From: M3007 sp964621185
Lineage (GTDB): Bacteria > Bacteroidota > Bacteroidia > Chitinophagales > Saprospiraceae
Direction: 5' to 3'
Length of the DNA: 64,000 nt
Assembly (NCBI GenBank): GCA_964621185.1
Contig: CAZULM010000004.1
Location: forward strand, 124,001-188,000
In this document: one piece after another, positions 8,095-16,411 of the stretch
Numbering within the stretch: position 1 is the stretch's first letter
Layout: every line of letters starts with the position of its first letter
The notes under the pieces: model-generated
Told to the model about the DNA's origin: nothing
Seen by the model: the letters and a program-made list of their open reading frames with translations, nothing else
Database searches by the model: none
Translations under genes and position numbers: made by a program

Positions 8095-9270
8095 ATGCAA
8101 GAAGCATATATCATCGCAGGCTACCGCTCTGCTGTCGGGAAAGCCGGAAAAGGCGCTTTTAAAAGTTACCGCTCCGACGACCTGGCTGTTGACGTCATCA
8201 AACACCTGCTCGCGCAAGTGCCGCAGCTCGACCCAAAGATGGTGGACGACTGCATTGTCGGTTGCGCCAATCCGGAAGGGGAACAAGGTCTGCAAATCGG
8301 ACGCCTGATCTCCAACCGCGCCCTGGGCAAAGACGTGCCGGGCATGACTGTGAACCGCTACTGTGCCTCGGGTCTGGAAACCATCAGCATCGCCGTGGCA
8401 AAAATTCGCGCCGGCATGGGTCAATGCTATATCGCCGGCGGCGCCGAAAGCATGTCGGCCATACCGATGACGGGCTATAAGCTCGCACCCAACTACAACA
8501 TCGCAGCCAATACCCCCGACTACCTCGTGGGCATGGGCCTCACCGCCGAAGCAGTGGCCAAAAAATGGGAGATCAGCCGCGAAGCTGCCGACGCTTTCAG
8601 CGCCCGCAGCCACCAACGTGCCGCTGCTGCCATCGACGGCGGGAAATTCAAAGACGAGATCGTGCCGATTCAAGTGCCGGAAGTATGGGTGGAAAATGAC
8701 AAGCGTCAGGAAAAAGTCGTCACCGTAGATACTGATGAAGGGGTGCGCCGCGACACCAGTGTGGAAGGCCTCGCCAAGCTTCGCCCGGTGTTTGCCAACG
8801 GCGGCGTGGTCACTGCCGGCAACGCCTCCCAAACTTCCGATGGCGCCGCTTTTGTGCTGGTGATGTCGGAGGAGATGATGAAATCGCTGGGACTGGAGCC
8901 GGTGGCGCGTTTGGCTGCTTGTTCCGTTGCAGGCGTGGAGCCGCTGTACATGGGCATCGGCCCTTGTGCCGCTATTCCGAAGGCGCTGAAACAAGCCGGT
9001 ATGAAACTCGAACAAGTGCAAGCCATCGAGTTGAATGAAGCCTTTGGCGCACAGGCGCTGGCGGTGATCAAGGAAGCCGGGCTAAACCCCGACATCGTGA
9101 ACGTGAACGGCGGCGCCATTGCGCTCGGGCACCCGCTCGGCTGCACGGGTGCGAAGCTTTCCATCCAATTGCTCAACGAAATGCGGCGCAGCAATCAACA
9201 ATACGGCATGGTAACGGCTTGTGTCGGTGGCGGGCAAGGGATTGCGGGTATTTTTGAGCGCCTGAATTAA
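8095..9270 (+). CDS. Acetyl-CoA acetyltransferase / 3-ketoacyl-CoA thiolase
   Basis: A 391-residue thiolase that either cleaves 3-ketoacyl-CoA (beta-oxidation) or condenses two acetyl-CoA. The nucleophile is C90 in NRYCASGLE, the second catalytic set is H346 in GHPLGCTGA and C376 in TACVGGGQG, and NEAFGAQA precedes them. Length and motifs are full and canonical. Family members of this type are called FadA, FadI or AtoB; the sequence does not let me choose. No acyl-CoA dehydrogenase or hydratase genes lie alongside. The TlpA-like gene begins 10 bp downstream and is probably co-transcribed. Confidence 0.93.
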   Translation: MQEAYIIAGYRSAVGKAGKGAFKSYRSDDLAVDVIKHLLAQVPQLDPKMVDDCIVGCANPEGEQGLQIGRLISNRALGKDVPGMTVNRYCASGLETISIAVAKIRAGMGQCYIAGGAESMSAIPMTGYKLAPNYNIAANTPDYLVGMGLTAEAVAKKWEISREAADAFSARSHQRAAAAIDGGKFKDEIVPIQVPEVWVENDKRQEKVVTVDTDEGVRRDTSVEGLAKLRPVFANGGVVTAGNASQTSDGAAFVLVMSEEMMKSLGLEPVARLAACSVAGVEPLYMGIGPCAAIPKALKQAGMKLEQVQAIELNEAFGAQALAVIKEAGLNPDIVNVNGGAIALGHPLGCTGAKLSIQLLNEMRRSNQQYGMVTACVGGGQGIAGIFERLN

Positions 9271-9280
9271 AGCTTCCATT

Positions 9281-10651
9281 ATGAACAGAATTTTCCTGTT
9301 GCTTTTGCTGTTGTGCTGCAACAGCCTGAATAGTGCTGCCCAGGCCGTGTTGCGCGGCAACATTTCAAACGTCCCGTCCAACGCCCTCCCTGTGGGCATC
9401 ATGGAATACTGGGCTGTGGATCACTGGCAGCAACTGGCTATTTTGCAACTGGAGAACGGGGGCGCATTTTCCACCGATAAAATGCCGCCCGTGCAAGCGC
9501 AATGCCAAATTCGGATGGCCAGCCAGCCCAAGGTGAAGTGCGATTTCCTGCTTCCCGGCCCCGGAGAAGTGCACGACTCGGTGCTGCGTATTGACCTGGA
9601 CATGCGCTCTATGAACGGCAGCCCCGCCGCCATTGCGGGCTACCCGGAAAACGACCTGTATTTTGCCCTGATGTCGGCCTATTATACTTTGAACAAACTT
9701 CGCGACACCAGCGCGGCGGCGCCCGAAGCGCAAGTCAGTTCTGCTGTGCGCACCTTCAACAACCTGTGCCAGGAAATTGCGAAAAAAAACCCGGGGACTT
9801 TCACCGGCGACATACTGGCCAACCTTTTGTACAGGCCGAGCCAGGAGGATTATCCCAAAGACAGCAAAGAAGCTGCCATGACACCCAACGCGTTTGCCAT
9901 CGCGCACGACCTGGAAAAAATCCCGTTTCGCAGCGATAAGGTACTGCACCATATTGCCTTTGAAAAAGCGCTGAACCGCTATTACAACTATTTCGATCAC
10001 GCCTCGGACGATGGCTCCGGCAAATACATAGAAGGCATCATGTCGCGGCGCAACGGGAATGAAGCCGTTGATTTGTTCCTTTTTAAATTTCTGTTGGACA
10101 AAATGCTGTCCAGCAAGAATGAAAACGGCTTGCAATACCTGCTGAAATGGCACCTACCCGATTGTTCGGACGAATCACCGTTGAACGATTACACCAAAAC
10201 CCTGATCGCGGCGCTCCAAAGCTGCCAACCGGGGAATACCATTGCGGGGCAACAATGGCCTGGAATCGATGGCAAGCCTGTTTCACTGCATGAAATCTGC
10301 GCCAAAAACAACCTGACCCTGCTTTTTTTCTGGAAGTCCAACTGTTCCCATTGCCGAGAATTCAAGCCCGTTTTGGCGGCCCTGTACGATAAATACCGAC
10401 CAAAGGGCCTGGAGGTGCTGGCCTTGTCGCTCGACCGAAATGAGGCAAGCTGGAAACAAACCCTGCAAACCGACCCGAGCAAATGGCTCAATGCATTTGT
10501 GCCCATCGAAGCACGCGATGCGCTCAGCAAGCACTTCCCCATACCCGCCACGCCCACGCTGATTTCCATAGACAAGCAAGGAAAAATATTAAAACGCTTG
10601 ATCCTGCGCGACCAACTGGAGGCGCATTTTATTGAAATATTGGGGAAATAA
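9281..10651 (+). CDS. Secreted TlpA/ResA-like thioredoxin-fold protein
   Basis: A 456-residue exported protein. The first 20 residues (MNRIFLLLLLLCC...AAQ) are a signal peptide. Residues about 25-330 form an N-terminal region of the type often fused to Bacteroidota thioredoxins (DUF4369/DUF5106-like, tentative). The C-terminal redoxin domain has LTLLFFWKSNCSHCREF with C355 and C358 as the CxxC pair and a cis-proline region IPATPTLISID. It likely reduces or oxidises thiols in the periplasm. It follows the thiolase by 10 bp; the functional link is not obvious. Confidence 0.85.
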   Translation: MNRIFLLLLLLCCNSLNSAAQAVLRGNISNVPSNALPVGIMEYWAVDHWQQLAILQLENGGAFSTDKMPPVQAQCQIRMASQPKVKCDFLLPGPGEVHDSVLRIDLDMRSMNGSPAAIAGYPENDLYFALMSAYYTLNKLRDTSAAAPEAQVSSAVRTFNNLCQEIAKKNPGTFTGDILANLLYRPSQEDYPKDSKEAAMTPNAFAIAHDLEKIPFRSDKVLHHIAFEKALNRYYNYFDHASDDGSGKYIEGIMSRRNGNEAVDLFLFKFLLDKMLSSKNENGLQYLLKWHLPDCSDESPLNDYTKTLIAALQSCQPGNTIAGQQWPGIDGKPVSLHEICAKNNLTLLFFWKSNCSHCREFKPVLAALYDKYRPKGLEVLALSLDRNEASWKQTLQTDPSKWLNAFVPIEARDALSKHFPIPATPTLISIDKQGKILKRLILRDQLEAHFIEILGK

Positions 10652-10720
10652 GGCCCACAGATGTTTGGCCTCCCCGAGGCCAAACGGCATTTCTGCTTAT
10701 GCCCTGACCAGGCGCGTGAG

Positions 10721-10747
10721 CCAACCCGAAACCTGAAACCCGAACCC
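10721..10747. repeat. CCCGAAACCTGAAACC iterated repeat against a start codon
   Basis: A short run of GAAACC-type 7-bp units occupies the last 27 bp before the ATG of the flavoprotein gene at 10748. The same arrangement is seen before the glycosyltransferase gene at 31 kb. Confidence 0.6.
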
Positions 10748-11950
10748 ATGCAACCTGCAATAGGCATCATCGGCGGCGGCGCCGCGGGCTTTTTCGCCGC
10801 CATCACCTGTGCAGAAGCCAACCCGGCCTGCAAGGTCACCATATTTGAGCGCGGCAAATCGGTGCTGGAGAAAGTGCGGGTGAGCGGCGGGGGCAGGTGC
10901 AACGTGACCCACCATTGTTTTGAGCCGCGCGACCTGGTCAAGTATTACCCCAGGGGACAAAAAGAGCTCCTGGGGCCGTTCATGCAATTCGGCGCGGAGG
11001 ACACGGTAGCCTGGTTCGAAGGCCGCGGGGTTCGCCTGAAAACGGAAGCCGATGGCCGCATGTTCCCCGTCACCGACGATTCACAAACCATTATAGATTG
11101 CCTGACAGAAGCTGCCCGTGCCGCGGGCGTGCGGGTGCTCACCAGCGCGCGCGTGGACAAAATCGAGCCACTGCCCGACGGGCGCTGGCAGGTGGCCGGG
11201 CAGGTATTCGACAAGCTGATGCTCGCCACAGGCAGCAGCACGGCAGCCTGGCAATGGCTGGAGGAGTTGGGCCATACCCTGGTGCCGCCCGTGCCCTCGC
11301 TGTTCACCTTCAACACCAAAGACACCCGGCTCCGGGAGCTATCGGGCGTGTCGGTTCCCATGGCCAGCTTGTCGATACCAGGCACAAAACTGGCGGCAGA
11401 AGGCCCGCTGCTGGTGACGCATTGGGGGCTGAGCGGGCCGGCAGTGCTGCGCATCTCCGCCTGGGGGGCACGGGAACTTCATGCCATGCACTACAAATTC
11501 CACTTGGAAATCAATTTTTTACAGGAAAAAGACCTGCAGGCGACGTTGAAATTGTTGGCAGTGGCCAAACAGGAGAACGGCAAAAAGATGGTAGCGCCCA
11601 ACCCCTTGTTCAACTTGCCAAGCCGGCTATGGCTCCGGCTGACGGAAGCTGCAGCGATGCCTCCCGAGCGCCGCTGGGCCGATGTGGGCAAGGCAGAGTT
11701 GCAGCAGTTGGCGGCGCAATTGACACAGGCAACTTTTCAAATAACCGGCAAAAGCACTTTCAAAGAGGAATTCGTTACGGCCGGCGGGGTTTCCCTCAAA
11801 GAACTGAATTTCAGGACTTTTGAAAGCCGGGTATGCCCCAACCTCTTCCTGGCCGGGGAAGTGCTCGACATAGACGCCATCACCGGCGGCTTCAACTTCC
11901 AGGCAGCCTGGACGGGCGGGTATTTGGCGGGATTGGCCATGGCGGGGTGA
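10748..11950 (+). CDS. HI0933/BaiN-type FAD-dependent oxidoreductase
   Basis: A flavoprotein of 400 residues. The N-terminus IGIIGGGAAGFFAA is the Rossmann dinucleotide-binding motif, followed by the family-specific EKVRVSGGGRCNVTH and, near the C-terminus, VTAGGVSLKELNF and AGEVLDIDAITGGFNFQAAW, which define the HI0933 family of flavoproteins. The true substrate of most members is unknown; BaiN acts on bile acid intermediates in gut Clostridia, which need not apply here. I chose ATG 10748 because the open frame upstream runs through the iterated repeat and lacks any family sequence. It is 97 bp from the preceding gene. Confidence 0.88.
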   Translation: MQPAIGIIGGGAAGFFAAITCAEANPACKVTIFERGKSVLEKVRVSGGGRCNVTHHCFEPRDLVKYYPRGQKELLGPFMQFGAEDTVAWFEGRGVRLKTEADGRMFPVTDDSQTIIDCLTEAARAAGVRVLTSARVDKIEPLPDGRWQVAGQVFDKLMLATGSSTAAWQWLEELGHTLVPPVPSLFTFNTKDTRLRELSGVSVPMASLSIPGTKLAAEGPLLVTHWGLSGPAVLRISAWGARELHAMHYKFHLEINFLQEKDLQATLKLLAVAKQENGKKMVAPNPLFNLPSRLWLRLTEAAAMPPERRWADVGKAELQQLAAQLTQATFQITGKSTFKEEFVTAGGVSLKELNFRTFESRVCPNLFLAGEVLDIDAITGGFNFQAAWTGGYLAGLAMAG

Positions 11951-11958
11951 ATGATTGA

Positions 11959-12018
11959 CCAGGATTTTTGGGATTTGCTGGATTTACGGGATCGATTTTT
12001 TTGATTTTGTAGGATTGG
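11959..12018. repeat. Iterated GGATTT-type repeat after the flavoprotein stop
   Basis: Starting 9 bp after the stop codon, units such as GGATTTTTGGGATTTGCTGG recur with a spacing of about 10 bp (further units GGATTTACGGG, TGATTTTG, AGGATTGG). It is a fourth sequence type with the same gene-hugging position as the CAGGTTT and ACACATAG repeats. Confidence 0.55.
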
Positions 12019-12238
12019 AGTGGTTTGCGAAAACCACTTTCCCAAGATCATTGTCACCCTTGAATTTGTTAAATTTTTTAACAGGGGAAATACGGATATT
12101 ACCATCCCGTTTTACCCTGAGTTCCTGATCAGAACAATTTATTCCCGCTCTCCGATTTTTGTCAAAAAACCACCTTGGTCGCTGCGCGTGCGCTGGCAGT
12201 TTCACCTCTTTTTTTCACTGAATTAAACTTCTTCCTAC

Positions 12239-13084
12239 ATGACAAAACTGTTGTCTGTGCGGGCAGCCCTTCCATTGGCTTGCCTTGCCGGGGTCATGCT
12301 CTTTGCCGCGATGGCAAGGGCGCAGTCCCCCTTAATTCCGCTCGATGATATCACGGAGCGAAGTACCGTGGCGCAGCACCGGGTGCTGCCGTACCAGCCC
12401 ATCCGGGAAGCCGATATTTTATGGGAAAAGCGAATATGGCGCATCGTTGACGTGCGGGAAAAAATGAACCAGCCGTTCGCCGCCCCCGAATCGCCCCTGT
12501 TCAAGATCATCTTTGAAAATGCCCTCGCTGGCGAGCTCCCTGTATATTCCACAGAAAACGACCAATTCACGAAGCGCCTCTCCCCCGAAGACCTCCAAAG
12601 CAAGCTGTTCAAAACCGACACCATCTTCACCTACGATGTTGAAACGGGCGAAGAAATAATCAAAGTCGTGCAGAACGAAGTGAGCTGGGAAGACGTGAAG
12701 CGCTTCCGCATCAAGGAAACCTGGTTTTTCGACGCAAAAACCTCCACCCTGCGCCACCGCATCCTGGGCATCGCGCCCCTGCTGGAAGTGCGCGACAACA
12801 ACGGCGACTTTAAACTCGAATTACCACTGTTTTGGGTGCATTACCCCTCGTCGAGGGAATTGTTGGCACAGCACAAGGCCATCACCCATTCAGACAATTG
12901 GGCCAGCACGACCACCTGGGAAGATGTTTTTGAGATGCGCTACTTCGCTTCCTCCATCATCAAGGAAAACAACGTGCACGACCTGCGCCTGGAACACACC
13001 TACGCAGGCCTCGACTTAGTGATGCAGGCAAAAAAGATCGAGGACGAGCTGTTCGCACGGGAGCATGATCTTTGGGCGTGGTAG
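12239..13084 (+). CDS. gldN: Gliding motility / type IX secretion protein GldN
   Basis: A 281-residue exported protein with an N-terminal signal peptide ending around AMARAQ. The body matches the GldN/PorN family: READILWEKRIWRIVDVREKMN, TYDVETGEE, RFRIKETWFFD and the C-terminal ENNVHDLRLEHTYAGLDLV. GldN/PorN forms the periplasmic ring of the T9SS with GldK. In most Bacteroidota gldN is last in a gldKLMN operon; here no gldK, gldL or gldM is adjacent, so this is either an extra paralogue or a rearranged locus. It converges with the bacilliredoxin gene, with only 2 bp between the stops. The five T9SS cargo genes in the window would depend on this system. Confidence 0.88.
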   Translation: MTKLLSVRAALPLACLAGVMLFAAMARAQSPLIPLDDITERSTVAQHRVLPYQPIREADILWEKRIWRIVDVREKMNQPFAAPESPLFKIIFENALAGELPVYSTENDQFTKRLSPEDLQSKLFKTDTIFTYDVETGEEIIKVVQNEVSWEDVKRFRIKETWFFDAKTSTLRHRILGIAPLLEVRDNNGDFKLELPLFWVHYPSSRELLAQHKAITHSDNWASTTTWEDVFEMRYFASSIIKENNVHDLRLEHTYAGLDLVMQAKKIEDELFAREHDLWAW

Positions 13085-13086
13085 AG

Positions 13087-13500
13087 CTAGCAAAACGCAT
13101 CATAAGCCGCCTTCAGGTTGTCGGCGATGACCTGGGCGGAGCGGCCCTCGATGTGGCGGCGCTCCAGCATGTGCACTACCTGGCCGTTTTTGAACAGGGC
13201 GATGCTGGGGGAAGATGGCGGGTATGGGGCCAGGTATTCGCGGACTTTTGCCACGGCCTCGGTATCCACGCCGGCAAAAACGGTGTACAGCTTGGCGGGC
13301 ACTTTGTCGTTTTGCAGCGACATTTTTGCGCCGGGGCGCGCCATGGCGGCCGCGCAGCCGCAGACGCTGTTGACGACGACGAGGGCAGTGCCTTCGTGAT
13401 TTTCGAGGAGATTTTCAACCGCATTTGCGTCGTGAAGCGCTTCGAAGCCAAAGTCGGTGAGGTCTTTTGCCATTGGCGCCGTGAGTGCTGGTGGGTACAT
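13087..13500 (-). CDS. Bacilliredoxin (BrxA/BrxB/YphP family)
   Basis: A 137-residue protein with the thioredoxin-like fold of the YphP/BrxA family. The characteristic CGC motif (C47-G48-C49, in NSVCGCAAAMARPG) replaces the usual CxxC, and SPSIALFKNGQVVHMLERRHIEG is the conserved second half. In Firmicutes these proteins remove bacillithiol from protein cysteines; members in Bacteroidota are common, and their thiol cofactor is likely similar. A -7 box TACCTTTGC lies 59 bp upstream of the ATG. The gene is monocistronic and converges on gldN. Confidence 0.92.
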   Translation of the reverse strand: MYPPALTAPMAKDLTDFGFEALHDANAVENLLENHEGTALVVVNSVCGCAAAMARPGAKMSLQNDKVPAKLYTVFAGVDTEAVAKVREYLAPYPPSSPSIALFKNGQVVHMLERRHIEGRSAQVIADNLKAAYDAFC

Positions 13501-13558
13501 ATATGTTGAAATTGAATGTTGTGAGTGATAGCGGCGATAGGTCGCCTGAAACGGACAG

Positions 13559-13566
13559 CAAAGGTA
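13559..13566 (-). promoter_or_regulatory. -7 box TACCTTTG for the bacilliredoxin gene
   Basis: TACCTTTGC on the minus strand matches TAnnTTTG plus the local C extension, giving a leader of about 50 nt before the ATG at 13500. Confidence 0.5.
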
Positions 13567-13625
13567 AACAGCTAAAACCCTCTATTGTTCTTGCTGGGCA
13601 TTAAATTGCGCAAAGTTTCGGGCAC

Positions 13626-14363
13626 CTATTGCAGCTTTTTCATCAATTCCTGTGCCTGCTCGTAACGGTCGGCTCCCGGCTCGATATACTGCAGGTTCGA
13701 TTTGCAGGCTTCGTAGTTTTTTTCTTTCAGATAGCTCAAAGCTATGTACCAGTTGGCTTCGCCGCGCAAGGCGGATTGACCCAAGGCGATGGGCGCAAAG
13801 ACTGCCCTGGCCTCTGCAATGCGGCCCAATTCGAGCAAACAGATTCCCTGGTACAAATTGGCGGTGATGTTTTTGGGGTCGGCGGCGATCACTTGTTCGA
13901 GCGCCGCCTGTGCCTTGCCGTAGTCTTTTTCGGCAAACGCTTTTTCCGCGTCGCTTATGGCCTGGTCGGCCTGGCCGCGCAGGGTGAGGGCAAGGGGCGC
14001 GTGTTGGGCGTATTGCTGATAGTTTGGCGTGCCCAGCCTGAAAAACCAAACGGCAGCCAGCACTAGCGCCAGCCCAGCCGCAACGGCGGTCGCCCAGCGC
14101 TTCCAGTTCAGTTTGGCGGTCATCTGGGGGGCAACTTCTGCCTTATTATCCTTAAAAAAGTCTTTTCCGACTTCGGTCAGGCTCGCCTTGAAAGCTTCGC
14201 GCTTTGCAGCCCGGCCCGGGTATTCCGCCATGGCTTGGCGCAGGAGAAACTCCACCGCAAACGCCGGCTCGGAAGCTGCGCGGTCGCGCACCTGCTGGGC
14301 TTCGGCCTCCGGGAGCAGGCCGTTGAAATAGTCGTTCAGTAATATGTTGTCTTGCTCGTTCAT
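13626..14363 (-). CDS. Membrane-anchored TPR protein, probable anti-sigma partner
   Basis: A 245-residue single-pass membrane protein. Residues 1-88 are cytoplasmic and resemble Bacteroidota anti-sigma-type N-termini (LLNDYFNGLLPEAEAQQVRDR, the beginning typical of small zinc-finger-less anti-sigma proteins). A transmembrane helix spans about 89-110, and the periplasmic part (130-240) contains TPR-like helices such as EKAFAEKDYGKAQAALEQVI. It follows the sigma-factor gene with a 10-bp gap, so the two form one unit and the protein probably holds the sigma factor at the membrane. I chose ATG 14363; a TTG six codons upstream would overlap the sigma gene. The anti-sigma role is inferred from context. 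Confidence 0.8.
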   Translation of the reverse strand: MNEQDNILLNDYFNGLLPEAEAQQVRDRAASEPAFAVEFLLRQAMAEYPGRAAKREAFKASLTEVGKDFFKDNKAEVAPQMTAKLNWKRWATAVAAGLALVLAAVWFFRLGTPNYQQYAQHAPLALTLRGQADQAISDAEKAFAEKDYGKAQAALEQVIAADPKNITANLYQGICLLELGRIAEARAVFAPIALGQSALRGEANWYIALSYLKEKNYEACKSNLQYIEPGADRYEQAQELMKKLQ

Positions 14364-14373
14364 GGCTTTACAT

Positions 14374-14922
14374 TTATACAAGGCTGCGCCAGCGCTCCGT
14401 GCAAGCGTTCTTGCGGCGGTACAAGGTGTCCACGCTGTTCATTTGCAGTTGCTCGGCGGCATCCTTGGGCGCTACGCCTTCCGACAACATGCTGAGCAGT
14501 CGGCGGCACAGTTCGCTGAGCTGGGCAAACGCAGCGCCAAGGCGCTCCTGCCTGTCCTGTTCGGCAATACACTCCTCCGCCAATTCCAGGGCATCACTGT
14601 CGTGTTCCAGGTCATATCGGCGTTCTTCCGCTTTTCTTACCTCCATGTCGCGCCCTTTTTGGCGGATTTTGTCCACAAATTTCCGGGAGCATATTACATG
14701 CAGCAAAGCGCCGAGCGGGCAGGTGAGCACGAACGCCGGGTTTTGGGCTTTCTCAAAAACGGCAATGAGGCCCTCCTGGAACACGTCGCGGGCATCGTCG
14801 GCAGAGCCGCCGCGCGACTGCACCCAGCGCAGCACCTGCTCGGCGTGCTGCCTGTAAATTTCCCGTATCAGCCGCTCGTCGTTGCGGCGGAGGGCTTCTA
14901 TGTATTTTTGGTCGGTGTGCAT
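14374..14922 (-). CDS. ECF-type RNA polymerase sigma factor
   Basis: A 182-residue sigma-70 family protein. Region 2 is EIYRQHAEQVLRWVQSRGGSADDARDVFQEGLIAVFEKAQ (positions about 17-57), and region 4 near the C-terminus ends in GVAPKDAAEQLQMNSVDTLYRRKNACTERW. I chose ATG 14922 (MHTDQKYIEALRRND) because sequence further upstream in frame is proline/serine-rich and unlike the family. The second gene encodes its probable membrane partner. Two near matches to the -7 box (TACCTTTCCC) lie 15-45 bp upstream but end in C rather than G, so this gene may be read by another sigma factor, possibly itself. Confidence 0.88.
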   Translation of the reverse strand: MHTDQKYIEALRRNDERLIREIYRQHAEQVLRWVQSRGGSADDARDVFQEGLIAVFEKAQNPAFVLTCPLGALLHVICSRKFVDKIRQKGRDMEVRKAEERRYDLEHDSDALELAEECIAEQDRQERLGAAFAQLSELCRRLLSMLSEGVAPKDAAEQLQMNSVDTLYRRKNACTERWRSLV

Positions 14923-15074
14923 AATCGTGGACTGGAGATTTGGGAAAGGTAGGGGAAAGGTAAGGAAAAGTGGGTATTGGCCGTCCGCGGTTTTGCGAAG
15001 GGGCCTGGGCGAGCTTTGACAAATTAAAAAAAATGTCAAAGCTATTCGATGGCTTGGTTTGACGCCGGAAGGAG

Positions 15075-15295
15075 AACATGGGTCATCCCGAATTTTGACA
15101 GGCATTTCAAATAAAGAATGCCGCAGTAGCCCTTTTAGGGTAAAAATTGTCAACGCCTATTCGTCAGACCGCGAAAAGCGGTCAGACGATGACCCTTGGT
15201 CTGACCGCTTTTCGCGGTCTGACCAATAAGTATAAACAAATACTGCACTTTTCTATAACTTTTTATGCCTTCGAAAATCCGGGATGACTCATGTT
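15075..15295. mobile_element. 221-bp MITE-like element, copy 1
   Basis: A non-coding element bounded by inverted ends (AACATGGGTCATCCCG at the left; the reverse complement of AACATGAGTCATCCCG at the right). In the centre, 15163-15187 and 15199-15223 are a perfect 25-bp inverted repeat with an 11-bp loop, and each arm itself contains the palindrome GACCGC-GAAAA-GCGGTC. A second copy at 55176-55396 is in the opposite orientation, also exactly 221 bp, with about 11 differences by eye. No transposase is inside and I could not see a clear target duplication. Confidence 0.88.
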
Positions 15296-15475
15296 TGGGC
15301 GCATTTGAGTCCAGGAATCTATCAGCTTCAACTTTTCTGGGAAGGCAAATCGCCCAAAACGCAAAGGCTGGTGTTGATCAAGACTTTATTTATTCGCAAA
15401 GTCGGGTTGTTGGAGCTACCCTTCATCATGCGCAAAAGCACTAACAGTTTATTAGCTTTAAACAAAATTGAGCTA

Positions 15476-15483
15476 TATCTTTG
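15476..15483 (+). promoter_or_regulatory. -7 box TATCTTTG for the AbiEii module
   Basis: TATCTTTG matches TAnnTTTG and ends 16 bp before the ATG at 15500, predicting a leader of only about 10 nt. It lies outside the upstream MITE-like element. Confidence 0.5.
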
Positions 15484-15499
15484 TAGGAAAATACATGCC

Positions 15500-15790
15500 A
15501 TGCAATTTGAATTAAGGCCAGCGTTGTTTTGGGACGTGGACGTTGAGAGGGTGGATTTATTCAAGCACCGCGCTTCTGTGATTGAACGGGTTGCCACCCG
15601 TGGCCGCTTGGAAGAATTCCGTGCGATGGTCAAATTTTATGGAAAGGAAACGGTAAAAAGTACCTTGCTGAATGCTCGCCATCTTGACAAACGGACACTC
15701 TCATACTGCAGCTTGATTTTTGACGTCCCAGTTACCGAATTTCGATGCTACAAACTCGCACAGTTGAACCCAGAACACTGGAATTACTGA
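15500..15790 (+). CDS. Small DUF6922-like protein, probable antitoxin-position partner
   Basis: A 96-residue protein beginning MQFELRPALFWDVDVERVDL and continuing with EEFRAMVKFYGKETVKSTLL, which I associate (tentatively) with the DUF6922 family found just upstream of AbiEii-type nucleotidyltransferases in Bacteroidota. It ends inside the AbiEii-like gene, overlapping it by 46 bp, so the two proteins are translated in tight coupling. I chose ATG 15500 because it sits right after a good -7 box; a longer in-frame extension would begin inside the MITE. In AbiE systems the first gene product is the antitoxin; whether this unrelated small protein plays that part is inference. Confidence 0.75.
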   Translation: MQFELRPALFWDVDVERVDLFKHRASVIERVATRGRLEEFRAMVKFYGKETVKSTLLNARHLDKRTLSYCSLIFDVPVTEFRCYKLAQLNPEHWNY

Positions 15791-16359
15791 AGCGCTTAAT
15801 GCTTCAACCTGCAACTGCCCCATTTTTTCTGGTTGGCGGTACCGCTTTGGCATTGCAATTGGGTCACCGATTTTCCATAGACCTTGACCTTTTCACTTCC
15901 CAATCTTTCAACACCGAAAGCTTGATAGAGGCTATTTCAGCTGAATTTGAAATTAGGGTTGAAGTTGAGGAACCGACTATGATTATCTCCTACATTGAAG
16001 GTGTAAAGGTCGATTTTGTGAAAATGGGCTATCCAATATTATTTCCGACCTTGTTGGTGGAAGGTGTTAAAATGCTTGCTATTCAAGATATTGCTCCCAT
16101 GAAACTCAAGGCTATTGCGCAACGCGGAAGCAAAAAGGATTTTTTTGATATCTACTTTTTGCTTGACCGAATGCCACTGGAAACGATGATTGCCTTATTC
16201 CAGCAAAAGTTTCAAATGCATGAGGTTTTTCATATTGTAAAAAGCCTTACCTATTTTGACGATGCAGAGCAATCTTCCGACCCCATCGTTTTTGATAAAT
16301 CAGTTACCTGGAAAAAGGTCAAAGCATCCATTAACAATGCAGTAAAAAAGATGATGTAG
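15745..16359 (+). CDS. AbiEii/AbiGii-type nucleotidyltransferase (toxin-like)
   Basis: A 204-residue protein with the nucleotidyltransferase signature FFLVGGTALALQLGHR (G31-G32) followed by D46-x-D48 in SIDLDLF, then VDFVKMGYP and the AbiEii hallmark APMKLKAIAQRGSKKDFFDIYFLL. AbiEii proteins are the toxin of a type IV-like toxin-antitoxin/abortive-infection family that nucleotidylates RNA; many chromosomal relatives are uncharacterised. The start overlaps the preceding gene by 46 bp. The pair lies between a MITE-like element and a T9SS cargo gene, a typical accessory position. Confidence 0.85.
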   Translation: MLQTRTVEPRTLELLKRLMLQPATAPFFLVGGTALALQLGHRFSIDLDLFTSQSFNTESLIEAISAEFEIRVEVEEPTMIISYIEGVKVDFVKMGYPILFPTLLVEGVKMLAIQDIAPMKLKAIAQRGSKKDFFDIYFLLDRMPLETMIALFQQKFQMHEVFHIVKSLTYFDDAEQSSDPIVFDKSVTWKKVKASINNAVKKMM

Positions 16360-16411
16360 GTGCTTATACCCTGCACTTTTCCCGATATTTGCCCTAAATC
16401 ATCGCCACTAC

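Noticed and set aside
15060..15300. An rRNA, tRNA or riboswitch in the palindromic region before the AbiEii module
   Set aside because: The palindromes belong to the 221-bp element, which recurs at 55 kb beside unrelated genes.
15284..15499. N-terminal extension of the DUF6922-like protein by 72 codons
   Set aside because: The extension starts inside the MITE-like element and crosses the -7 box; the start at 15500 fits both the promoter and the family.
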